A DNA stretch of 64,000 nucleotides from Alligator mississippiensis (Eukaryota; Chordata; Crocodylia; Alligatoridae), in assembly GCF_030867095.1 (NCBI RefSeq), contig NC_081835.1:38671892-38735891 (forward strand), given 5' to 3'. The translations under genes were made by a program, and so were the position numbers. The notes beneath the pieces are model-generated. The model saw only the letters and a list, made by a program, of their open reading frames with translations, did not search any database and was not told the DNA's origin. Positions within the stretch are counted from its first letter, which is position 1. The number at the start of each line of letters is the position of its first letter. Positions 23,801 through 35,800 of this stretch are shown piece by piece.

Positions 23801-26800
23801 GGTGACATTGAAGGACAGGCCAAGTCTCTTATATGAAGCGTTGAAGAGATCTAAGGTTGCATGCACATCCTGTGCAGAGTGAGCCATCATGCAGCAATCG
23901 TCTGCAAACTGAACATCGTGGATGTCCTTGGTGGTGAGTTTTGTTTTTGCCTGAAACCACCCAAGATTGAAAAGCTTCCTGTCCAGTCAATACTGGATAC
24001 TGACACCAGATAGTAGATCATCTCGGGTGAGGTGGATGATGATGGTCAGGTAGGTGGTGAATGGGGTGGAGGCTATCACGCAACCTTGTTTGACCCCGGT
24101 CTGGATCCAGAAGGTGTTGGTTTCAGATCTTCCATTTGGGACAGTGGCGGTCATATTATCATGCAAGAGCCTCAGTATGGTGACAAACTTCAGCAGGCAA
24201 CTGGGGTATTGGAGGATGGTCCACAGAACGTCACGATTTAAGGAATCATATGCCATGGTCAGATCAATGAAGGCGAGGAACAGTTCTTGATTTTGCTCCC
24301 AGCATTTTTCTTGGATCTGCCTGGCAATAAAAACCATGTCTGCAGTGCCCCAGGATGGTCGGAAGCTGCACTGGGTTTCCGGAAGGATCTTCTCAGTGAC
24401 AGGATGAAGGCGGTTCAGGAGGATGCGGGCCAGGGTCTTACCCACAATGGACAGGAGGGAAATCCCCTGTAGTTCCCACAGTCAGATTTGTCCCCCTACT
24501 TGTAGATGGTCATGATGGTTGCATTCTTGAGATCCCTGAGGATGTCCTCTTCGTTCCAAAGGCGGAGGATAAGCTGCTGGAGTCGTGATGTGAGCTGGAA
24601 GCTGCCAGCATGCTAGACCTGTGGGTATACCATCTGGCCCGCAGGCTTTGCTAGTTTTCATTTGTTGGATGACCTGCTTCAGGTTTCTGATGGTTGGTGG
24701 ATCACCAAGGGAATCCACCACAGGGCGTTGCGGGATGACTTGGAAGGTCTCCTTTGATATGGTGGACTCCCGGTTAAGGAGGAGTTCAAAATGCTCCTTC
24801 CAACGCAGAGAGAAGGTATCATCATCCTTGAGGAGCTGGGAGAAGTCCTGTGTTCAGAGAGAGTTTTGTCCAATGGAGCAGGGTCTGTAGGTTATCTTGG
24901 TAGCCTAGAAGTTACACACATCATTTTGGTCGGTGTAGCCCTGGATCATGCACACCTTCTCCACCCACCAGTTGTTCTTCATGTCAGGGATGCATCACTG
25001 GACCTCAGCCTTCAGCTGGTGGTGCACTGCTGTCTTTCACCAAGTTTGTGGATGGCTTTGCCAAGCAATGAAAGCTGCACACTTCTACTCGAGGCGATCA
25101 CAGAGCTGAGCGTCATTGGTATCAAAGCAGTCCTGGTTCTGTCGCGATGCAAATCCAGTAGTCTAGGCGCAGGCGTCTTGGACGGTGGACTTGAGTTGAT
25201 CCCAGTGTGCCTGGATGAAGATGTCATCAGCAGTAGGGACTTGCTCCAGTGCACTATTCAACTGGGCCTGGAACTCCTCCCGCTGTCCAAGGTCCTTCAG
25301 AGCTATAACATTCTGCCATCTCCGGGCAGCCTTCTGGGTCTTCTGGTGTCTTGGCACCAGGCAGATGTTCATCACTGAGCGCACAAGTTGGTGGTCTGTC
25401 CACCAGTTTTCAGATCCTTTCATGGCCCTCATGACAAGCACGTCCCTCAGGTCTCTACCTCGGATGATAATGTAGTCCGAGAGGTGCTAGTGCTCTGATC
25501 TCGGATGCCTCCACGTGGTCTTGAGCCGGTCTTCTTGGCGAAAGATGGTGTTCATCATGATCAGGCGGTGTTGGACACATTTGGTCAGGAGCAGAATACT
25601 GTTGGCATTGGCATTCCCCATGCCATTCTTGCCGATAGTTCCGCTCCAGATTTCATGATCACATCCAACCTGGGTGTTGAAGTCACCCAGGAGAATGACC
25701 TTGTCATCCCTGGGGATGGAGGCAAGGGCATTGTTGAGATTGGAGTAAAACCTTTCCTTGACTTCCTCATCGTAATCCAGAGTTGGAGTGTATGTGCTGA
25801 TGACAGCAGTGCGTTGATTTTGGCTGAGGTGCAGGAGAAGGGTCATCAGCATTTCGTTGACACCCGAAGGGTGTTTGGGGGACCATGTCGGCGATCTTGT
25901 TCCTGATGGCGAAACCAACTCCGTGGATGTGGGGGTCGCGGTCTGGTTTCCCTTTCCAGAAGAAGGTGTACCCTCCGCTGACCTCCCTCACCTGTCCCTC
26001 CCCTGCGAGCCAGGTTCTGCTGAGAGCAGCAGTGTTGATGTTGTGCCTTGCTAGCTCCCAAGCCACAATGGCAGCTTGTCTTTCTGGGCAATCTCTCTTT
26101 AGTTTGTCGATGAGCATTCTCATATTCCAGGTTCCAAAGTTTAACTTTTTCGTATTTTGACCGCCAGAATGGTGATCCCGCTAGGTACCATTTCCCAGCC
26201 AGGAGAGATGGAACAGCCTATTTTTGGGGCACCTTTTCTAGCCCCCTCCCCGTCAGGGTGAGCAGAGGGTATCCTAAAAAGGACCGCTCAGTTGCGTGTG
26301 CAGCTGCCGAAGGACACCACTGTCCCGACACAGGTGCCTGACGACCATCGTGCATCTGCAACCGGTGTGCAGATGCTTGGCTGGGGGCCTCCAGGTATCA
26401 CAGCCCTGCCCCCGTCACCAATCCTCCATCGCCACAGGGTTTTTGGACTTGACAGAAGCCTGCGCGGTGCATGTTCAGTGTGGGGACTCTGGTGTGCAGT
26501 CGGACCCACACAGTCTTGGCAGTTGGTGGCCAGTTTCAGTGGCATGGCGAGCCATGATGACTGGGGCCACTTCTCCATTGCAGCTTTCTTCCACCTTTGC
26601 AGCTGTTGGGGCCACAGCCTTCCTCCACCTGCTCCACCATTGAGGACTTCTTGGATCATTCTTTTTCTGGAACCTTCCCCTCGACCTTGCCACCCTGGGT
26701 GGCCCTACCAGGAGTGTGAGCTCCAGACAGTGTTGTTCTCTGGGTCATTGGAATACACAAGCCTCTCCACCATAATAAGGTGATGATCCTCGGAGAGGGA

Positions 26801-29800
26801 TGATTTAGCACATGCCTTGTGAATAATGTTCTTAAGCTTCTCTCAGTATGTGTGGATGTCCTTGACGGAATCAGGTAGGTCAGAGAGCCTCTCAGTAAGG
26901 CTGAAGAGCCTCGCATCTATCTTGGTCTTGGAGTGCCTTGATGTTAAATCTCTTCCACATTCCTTTCTGTGTGTACACTGTTGTGGTGCAAGCTGCATGT
27001 TCATGATTGATCTGACTAAATGGTTGTCCGTCCAGCAGTCATCTGCACCTCTCAGGGCTTGGGTGATATGGACATCGGTATGATCATGGGCTCTGATAAT
27101 AATGTAGTTAAGAAGGTGCCAGTGATTGAAGCGTGGATGTTTCCAAGTGATCTTATATTTGTCACTCTGTCTGAAGATGGTATTCATGATGAGCAAGTCA
27201 TACTCTGCACATTTGCTGAGGAGGAGGATACCGTTGGAGTTGACTTTCCCCACCCCTTCTTTCCCAATGGTGTCATTCCAGAGTTCAGTGTTGACAGCTC
27301 TTGTGTTGAAGTCACCCATGAGGATGAGCTTGTTTTCCTTGGCAGTGGCAGTCAGGACTATGTCAAGAACACAGTAGAACTGTTTCTTGTTGACTTTTTC
27401 ATCCTCAAGCGTGGGGGGCCTATGCATACCGTAAGTTTCTCTCCACATCAAGCTTGGTCACAACCAGTATGCTACAGCTGGCTCCCTGCCACCATGTGGG
27501 GTTCCCAGCACTGCAGCCAGGAGCTACGCACAATCAGGCTGAGCAGCCTCTATGCCTCCATGTGGGGCTTCCGGCTGGAGTGCTGGGAGCCCCATGTGGA
27601 GACATGGAGCCGACTTGGCCCAATGGCACGTGGTTCTCCGCAGCTCCTGGCTCTCCAGCTAGGGGTCTCTATCTGCCATGGACCATGAGTGCCCTAAGGC
27701 CCCCCGCCTGCTGCTGTGGCCGGCAGCAGAGGCTATATACCATTTGGGGAGGGAGGGGGTGTGTGGGTAGGTCACCATACCCACAACCCACACATATACC
27801 CTCACTGCACACACTCTTCTCCCCCACCCCGACTTTATTTTGAGCTATTATGCAATCACACACAAATCGGGACAAAATTTTTTTTTTTAAATAAAATATG
27901 TTATAATAGATGTTTGATTTTTAGTATATTGTTTATTTTCTGGTTCCAAGATGGCAAAGTCACTTCTCAAAAGGAGTACTTCTGGGGGCAAGGGGAGGGA
28001 CTTCTGGTAGCATGGGGGGGTGGGAGGGCTTAGGTGCAGGACTTCTGTTCTCAAAATGGCAACCAGGGGGTGGAGCTATTTTTGTAGCCCTTGACAGCTC
28101 ACCAACATTTGTTAAGTAGCCCTCCAGCCGAAATAATTGACCACTGGTGTAGACCAATGAAGTTTAACCTTTCTAGTACCCGGTCCAGACGAGTAGGTCA
28201 CAGCTGGTCTGCGAGATCAGGTTCATACACTGGGTATGGGGATGTGTGCTAGATCATGCTGCAGGTCATACTTTGAGTACCAATGTGACTAGTATAATCA
28301 TTGTATCACTGTCAAAGGATACTGATAGAAGCTGATACCATGGAACTGTTAGTTCTGCATAATTCTGTAGCAGTTTAAATATAACAAAAACACTTCAGCT
28401 CTTCCTTGCTTCGTTCAGGCTCAAAGTTAGAACTATTTAGCTAAACTGTATTACTACAAGTTCATGCAAAGGTAACATCTAGATCAGTGATTCTCAACCA
28501 GGATGCCACAGCACCCTGAGGTGCCTTAATCCTTTCAAGGGTGCCATAAGGTGCCAGACAATGTTAGCATTGTTAGATGTGCAGACATGATTCACAGGAT
28601 GAACCCAGAGATTTCAAATAGGAATTCATAGAGTTAAAAACGTTCTGACCCTGTCTTTCTGAGTTCTTTGCCACAGAATAATTGCTGTGTTGGGGTTTTT
28701 TTGTAGTCAAAAACAAGTGAAAACTAAGACCTGGCATTGTCCACAGTGGGGTTTGAGTCTAACAAGAGATGACTTGCGTCTAAAAAGGTTGAGAACCACT
28801 GATCTAGATCATAGCAGCTACTGAATGGTCTTAAGCAGCTGCTCTCTCTCCCATTTTGAAGCTGATAAAATTGATGTTTGCCCATAACCAGGTTTCTGCA
28901 TAGTTAAACTATGCCAAAATGTATGGCCTGCATATAATTTAAGTACTAAATTATACTCGCATGTTTGCAGTACTCTCTTTTCAAACCTGCATTTGTGTTT
29001 GTGTGAGTGTAGTCTTAACAAATGAGTAGTTTTAAGATGATCTTTGATTCAGTTCTTGCACCCTTGGTTACATTTCATTTCACATTGATAGTAAAGCTGT
29101 CCTCTATATCATGCATGACTTATGGTCTTCAAGAAAGCTGAGGTACCCTCATGCTCAACTGTATTTCTAGATTTACTATTTTGTGAGCTGCTATAAGCCA
29201 GGGACTCTTTGCCGGGCTTGATCTGGCTTACCTGCTTTAGTACTGCATCATGACATCCAAAGGTGTACTTCATGAACTATGAAAAACAATTCTGTGACAA
29301 CAACATTGTGTCCGCACTTGCTCTCTCACATACTTTATGTTCATGCGTTATTACAATACCATGGCTTGAAAAGTTGCATCTTTTTAGTTGAAGCTCAGAA
29401 TTTCCCACCCTTGAACAAGTACTGATTTATAAAATTGTTGTTCTTAACTTTTTGTAACTTCATTTCCTGTACTAGCCTTCTCCAGGTTACTTGAAGGAGA
29501 TTCTTGAACAGCTTCTTGAAGCTATAGCTGTAGCCACAAACCCATCAGGACGTCTAATTAGTGAGCTGTTTCAGAAACTTCCCTCTAAAGTGGTAGGTAC
29601 ATAAATCAAATTAGTTGTATTTTGTGTTTTAGTATCTGGTAAATGGTATAACTTATATATGGGCTGATTTATGAAGCAGCTAAACAAACTCAAATTGGAA
29701 TATTCTAATCACCAACAAGTCTTACAGAGATCCTGGTTTTCTCTGTATAAAAATTGCAAAATCCTCCTTTTTCCACAAGTAAAATGAAATTACACTATCG

Positions 29801-32800
29801 ATAGATATCTATCAATATAGATATCTATCTATCGATATAGATATATCAGTCTGAACACCTACTAGTGCCTCAGTCAGTATAATAAAAATAAATTTTAAAT
29901 ATCTATATATTTTGGCATTTGATTTTGTTTTTTTGTCATAGAAAATCAGAGCTCCCACTGTCCCCTTTGCTCACCAGGATGCGGGTCCAGCTGCAGCTGT
30001 CCCCACAGCTACCTTGTGGCACCGAGCAGTCTTGATATGCTGGTGCCCCGCCCATATTATTGCCCCTTACTCCCAAGCCACGCCCCCTTGGGCCTTGCCA
30101 GTGCCCCTCTCCCCACCCGCAGCCTGCCGCCCCCCCAGCCCTGCTGGCACCCCTCACTCACAACCCACAGCCCCCTGCCCCATCCCCCACCGGAGAGAGC
30201 CCCAGGTTGCCCCCAGCTGCCAGAGCTACAGGGCATAGGGAGGGGCCTGTAGCCCCCTGCCCCCCCCAGCAGTGCCCGAGCCCCAGCTGCCATGCGCAGG
30301 AAGTGGGAGTGGCTGCTGCAGGCAAAGTGGAGTACAGAGCCCAGCTTCCTCCTCCTACTCTTCCCCTCCCCATCTTCCAGCAGGCTGTGTGGCTGGAACA
30401 GAGCCCATGGAGGAGGGGGAGGATGTGGGCTCAGGGCTCCCCGCTCTGCTGCCCTTACTCAGGGGGCCTCCACAGCTCAGTGGGCAGGATCTACCATGGA
30501 AAGGCAGAGAGGTTCAGTGTTGCCACTGCCGCTGGGAACCCTGTGCCAGCTTCACTGCCATGGTGAGACATCCTCTGCCTACCCAGCAGCAGCAGGGGTG
30601 GTAGTGTGGAGTTGTGCCCCCTGCTGCTGATGCCAGGTCGGAAGGACCACCTCGCCATGGTGGTGTGAATGGCATGGAGCTCCTGGTGGCAACAGCAGGC
30701 CTTCATGTCTCACTCTGTCCTCCCATGCCAGGTCCCTCTTGCTGGACCCCAGAGGCCCTGGAGCCCTAAGCCCACAGTGGGCAGCCCACATTTGCCCCTG
30801 CTCTGCACACAAATCTTGGGGGGGGGGCACATGCCACTCCATGCCCTGCTCTCTGGAAATGCACACTGAGCTGATCGCTAAACAAGCTGACCGGGGCTGG
30901 ATCCATCCCACTCCCCCAGCCGGGCCCTATGGCCATGTATTCCCACCTTAGCCCTGAGCAGCATTCCCAGCCCGAATCGTGCCCCATTCCCTCCCTACCT
31001 ACCAGTGTACCTTTTAAGTAGTAGTTGTCCATGAGCATGCTGCCATGGTCCGGCGTGGGACACTTACTGAAGGGGGCTGGGGGCTGAGAGGCTGGGGCCG
31101 GAGCCAGGGGCCAGAGGCTGGAGCTGGGGGTCGGAGGCTGGGGGCTGGTGCAGGCTCTGCCATCTCGGGAAATGCTCCGCTCTCTCGCTTCCCCTATGGC
31201 ATCAGGGCCAGGGAGTGGAGCAGTTCCACGGAGCTGGCAGAGCCTGCGCCAGCCTGTCACCCCAGCCTCCATCCCTGCCTAGGGAGGAGCTGCTGCCTGC
31301 CCCGAGTGAGGCTCTGCCAGCTCCGGGACACTGCTCTGCTCCGCTCCCCTGCATTACCTTGGGGATTGAGGAGGCACATGCCGTTAGGGCCAGGGAGTGG
31401 AACAGTGTCTTGGAGCTGGCGGAGCCTCACTGGGGGCAGGCAGCAGCTCCTTCCCAAGGTGTGGCAGGGCAGGGATGGAGGCTGGCACGGGGACCTGGTG
31501 CAGGCTCCACTGGCTCCGGGGAACTGCTCCACTCCCCAGCCCTGATGCCATGTGCCTCCTCACTCCCCAAGGCGAAGCAGGGGAGCAGAGCAGTTCCCTG
31601 AAGCTGGTGGAGCCCGCACCAGGCTCCCGCGCCCACTTCCCCTCGGAGTTTACCTTCAGTTCCTCTCCCGGTGCGCGGCCTTGAAAAGGCTGTGCATGGC
31701 CAGACTTTTAGTTGTGCGCGGCCGTGTACGCATGCACCTAAGAGGGAACCTTGCTACCTATCTTCTTTCCCTCCCTTATTCCCTCCCTCAGCATGGGTTG
31801 CCTCAATCTGCCTTCCCTCCGTAGACTTACCTGGCTGCCACGTGGTGTCTCTTCCTTATTATCCTAATCCCACTCACCCCACCCCCAAGCAGCCCCTTGC
31901 AGACTGGAACTGCCAGCCTGCAAGGGGAAACCTGCCATTTACCACATTTTTCGCCTTTAGAGGAGAAAATCCATGTTTTTCCACTGTGAACAGAAAACCC
32001 AGATCCCTGGTCATAACATTTTCTTTTATGGTGTAAATGAGTTCCTTACAACTGCTTACTGTAGAAGGCAATTGCTATTGTATCTTTCTCATATACCACA
32101 TGCCTTCAAATAAGACATGCACCTTGTTTTGGGAAGGCAGAATGAAAAAAAAGACTTCTCCTAGAGTCTTCCCTTTACAACATGGGTTCACTATCAGTGA
32201 ATGTTCATAGGTAGATGCACAAGGGGCAGATGCCAGTTCTCAGCATCACTCGCCTCTTTGCAGTTCCAAAGTTTAAACTTTAATCCTGTCATGAATATTT
32301 CTGAATTGGCAGTCTTCACTTAAAACTTGCACCCCAATTTTGGATGACTAATTTTTTGGGAAAAGATGCTTGTGGTATGCAAGTATGTTTGACACCCATG
32401 GTGTAAGGAATCTGTAAAATCATTAGTTCTGTTGATGAATTTACAAAGAGAATTATTTTAAAATATATAAATTACTATTTGAAAATATGCAAAATATCTT
32501 TAATTTCATATATAATATTTATATAAAACATAGCTTTATAGTATAATATTCAATAGAGGTGCACCAGTATATTGGCTGCATATCAGATTGTCACCAATTA
32601 AAGGAAAATTAACATTATTGGCTTTTTTGGACGATAACGTCACCGATAAATACAATATGCCTTCTGGCTTGGACCCCTGGACACTGTGCATGCGTACAGC
32701 TACACACATGTACACGGCCAGGAATGCAGCTGGGCAGTGTAGAGAGCAGTGCCCTGTTGCAAAGTCTGTGGAGGGGAAAAGATGTGGGGGGCGGGACAGA

Positions 32801-35800
32801 TCGAGGCCCCCATGGTGTGGGAGGGGCAGGGGCTATTGCTGCAGCTGGGGGTGCTACCCAGCCAAGGGAGTGAATTGGACTCAGGGAGCAGGACAGAGCC
32901 ATGGGTGGCTTGTCCGGGAGGTGTGGGGGTGGTTTCCAACCATTTTTAAGCTCCAGGACTCTGATCCTTTGGACGAGCCACCTACGGCCCAGTCCTGCTC
33001 CCCGTCCCAGCCCTGAGTCCCATTCACTGCCCTGGCTGGGGCAGCGCCCCCTGCTCTACTCCCTCACTGTGGGGGCTTTGATCTGCTCCCCCATGTCCCT
33101 TCCCTCCCCTTCCACAGACATACCTGCAGGGAGCTGTTCTTCATGCTGCCCGGCTGCATTCCTGTAATGGCTGATATGGCTGGTTAATAATCAATATTGG
33201 CCAAGAAAATCTTTATTGGTACACTCCTAATATACATATATAAAGCAGCAAAAATATTATTTTAAGCATGATATCAAAAGTATAAAACATAATAAAAATG
33301 TTTTTGAACCTGTACTTGAGCTTTCTGTTGTTGGTGGAATCCATTTTCTAATCTGACTTCAGCAGTAAATTATCAACTATAATACTTATAAGTCTTATAG
33401 AACATTTTTTTTCAGTAAATCAGCCAAGTACTTTATAAAAGATGTAAGCAATCGTTATCTCTATTTTACAGATTGGGAAACTGGTGTGTAGGGAAGTGAC
33501 TTTCCCAAGTGTCCAAACTGGGTATAGAACCTAGGTCTCCTGAATCCCAAAATAAATCAAATAAATATATATAGTTCTACACATAGTGGTCCACTCTGCC
33601 TCGCTCCTTATTGGACACTGGTCTTTTTTGTTTTTAAGTGTTTCTCTTTCTATAAACTTTGTGCTTTTATATAATAATAGGTCTATTATTTATTTTGTTT
33701 TCTAGCAATATCCTGACTATTATGCAATAATTAAAGAGCCCATAGATCTTAAGACAATTGCCCAGAGGATACAGGTATAGTATGAGCATGCTAATGAGTT
33801 GTATATTTTTTAAAAACAAGCTTGTTTGTTTTCTGTCAAAATACAAAAGCCTAAATTTACATGCATCAGAAATGGTAGTGTAATTTAAATAGGTACTTGA
33901 AGAAATTACAGTGATATTGGCCTGATGTCAGGGACTTTTAGCCTTGGACTAGTCCACTGAAAGTAGTTGCAGTTTAAGTTAGTGCCCATGATCACTAAAT
34001 GTTGAATTATAGGCCATATATCAAGGTTCTTGGCCATTTATAATAATAAACTTAGCTACTTGTCAAGTAATAGTTACATTGCAAATTAAGTTATTGAAGA
34101 TTATATTATTGTCATTCTCATGACCATCTTGCTTTCTCTCACCTACCCTATGCAGTTTTTAATTGCTGATGTTTTGAACTCCTAGAGCAAAAAAATAGTG
34201 TTTTGCACAGAAAACTTTCTCTCTCTCCCAGTACTTGGAAATATTATTCTGTAATCTCAACTATCAGTGTTTCCTACCAGGAAATATTGACTGCTCATGC
34301 CTACTGAAGTAGAAGTAGTGGTAAGAGTGCAGAAAGTTGTAATCAGAATCATAACAAAATAGGGTTGGAAGGGACCTTGCATGGTCATCTAGTCCAGCAC
34401 CCTGCTTATGGCAGGATTGTCTCTGACTAAACCATCCCAGCCAAGTGTCTCTCTAACCTGTTTCTGAAAGTTTCCAAGCACAGAGATTCCGCAACTTTTT
34501 TAGGTAGATCAGGTAGAACTTCTCTAGGTGGATCATCAGAGTATGTATTTAATATTTGGGTAAGTTATTAAAAAGGTTTTTCATGCAATATTTCATTTGG
34601 TTCTGGTCACACTTCAGTCATGTACAGATGTGCATTTTCTCCTGAGAGTTGCTGTTCTCCCAGGAGAAGCCGCAAGAATACAGATTTTCAGCACTTTTCC
34701 CAAGAAGAAAAATCCAGGGAACAACCAGGGTTAAATTGCTCCCAGGAGAGCGAAAGTCTGTTTTACATTCTTTTCTGGGAGAAGTCGCTGCCCATTCCAC
34801 CAGCATCCCAGGGTGCTTTGCTCCTGTCCCGCCTGAGGGGCTTGCTGGACTCTATTGCTCTAGTCAAGCAAGGAACAGAACATTCCCCCTTCACAATCTC
34901 CACATTGTTCAGCGGAGGGACACGGGCTGACCTTAAACAGTCTGGGTCAGGCAATCAGAGCTGCCATCTGTCCCCAGGCAGGTGGAAGGAACCTGCAGAG
35001 CACAGTGGGATGTGTGCACAGCCAGGGTGCCTCTATGCAGCATCAGCACTGCAAACTATCTTCTTTTCAGGGGCTGAGGATTTAAATGTCTGCTCAAGTG
35101 TTTCCAGGTAAGTTTTTTGTTTTTTTTTTGTTTTCTCCTGCCAGGAAAACAAACCCAGGAGACTTTTAGGTTATTTGAACGTGTGTACATAGCTTTAAAG
35201 AAAACTTTTATATTTGTACTTCCATTTTGATTTCCTTTTCTTTCTCTTTTTCCAATGAATTACTCAAGTTGTTTACATGTCACATAAAGGAATGTGCCGT
35301 CTTTATTGTACAAAGGTTGCCCTTTACTTTCCACTGTTTATCTGTTCCCTTTTTATGTGATAGGATGAAAAGGAGTAGTTGATCACTTAATTGAAGGGTA
35401 ATCTGCTCTGTTTTTTGTCTTTTAGAATGGAACTTACAAAAGTATTCATGCAATGGCCAAGGATATAGATCTTTTAGCAAAGAATGCCAAAACATACAAT
35501 GAGCCTGGATCTCAAGTATTCAAGGTTAGCCTCAGATGTTCAAGATCTGTCTTACTATGTTTAGATACTATTTTAGTGATTGAATAATATGTATTATATG
35601 GTTCTAAAACATTTCTAATTTCTTTGGGAATATTAGGAAAGATGTGACAATTGCTATTTATGTATTTTTATTAACAACTCCCTCTGGAAGATAGAAACTC
35701 TATTTCGCTGTTCTTTCCTTGGTATATGTAGATTCCTGCCATCAATTGCATCTGAAAGGGGTCATGAAAAAAATTGGCCTAATTTTAGGAACAGAGGATG

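Noticed and set aside
25505..25906. Plus-strand open frames across 23.2-26.1 kb
   Set aside because: Shadows of the minus-strand LINE endonuclease and reverse transcriptase, which match known motifs.
27020..27688. 222-codon plus-strand open frame
   Set aside because: It is the antisense shadow of the RTE-like endonuclease on the minus strand.
34620..35111. 163-codon plus-strand open frame in PBRM1 intron 6
   Set aside because: Inside an unclassified repeat, no recognisable protein, not needed by PBRM1 splicing.
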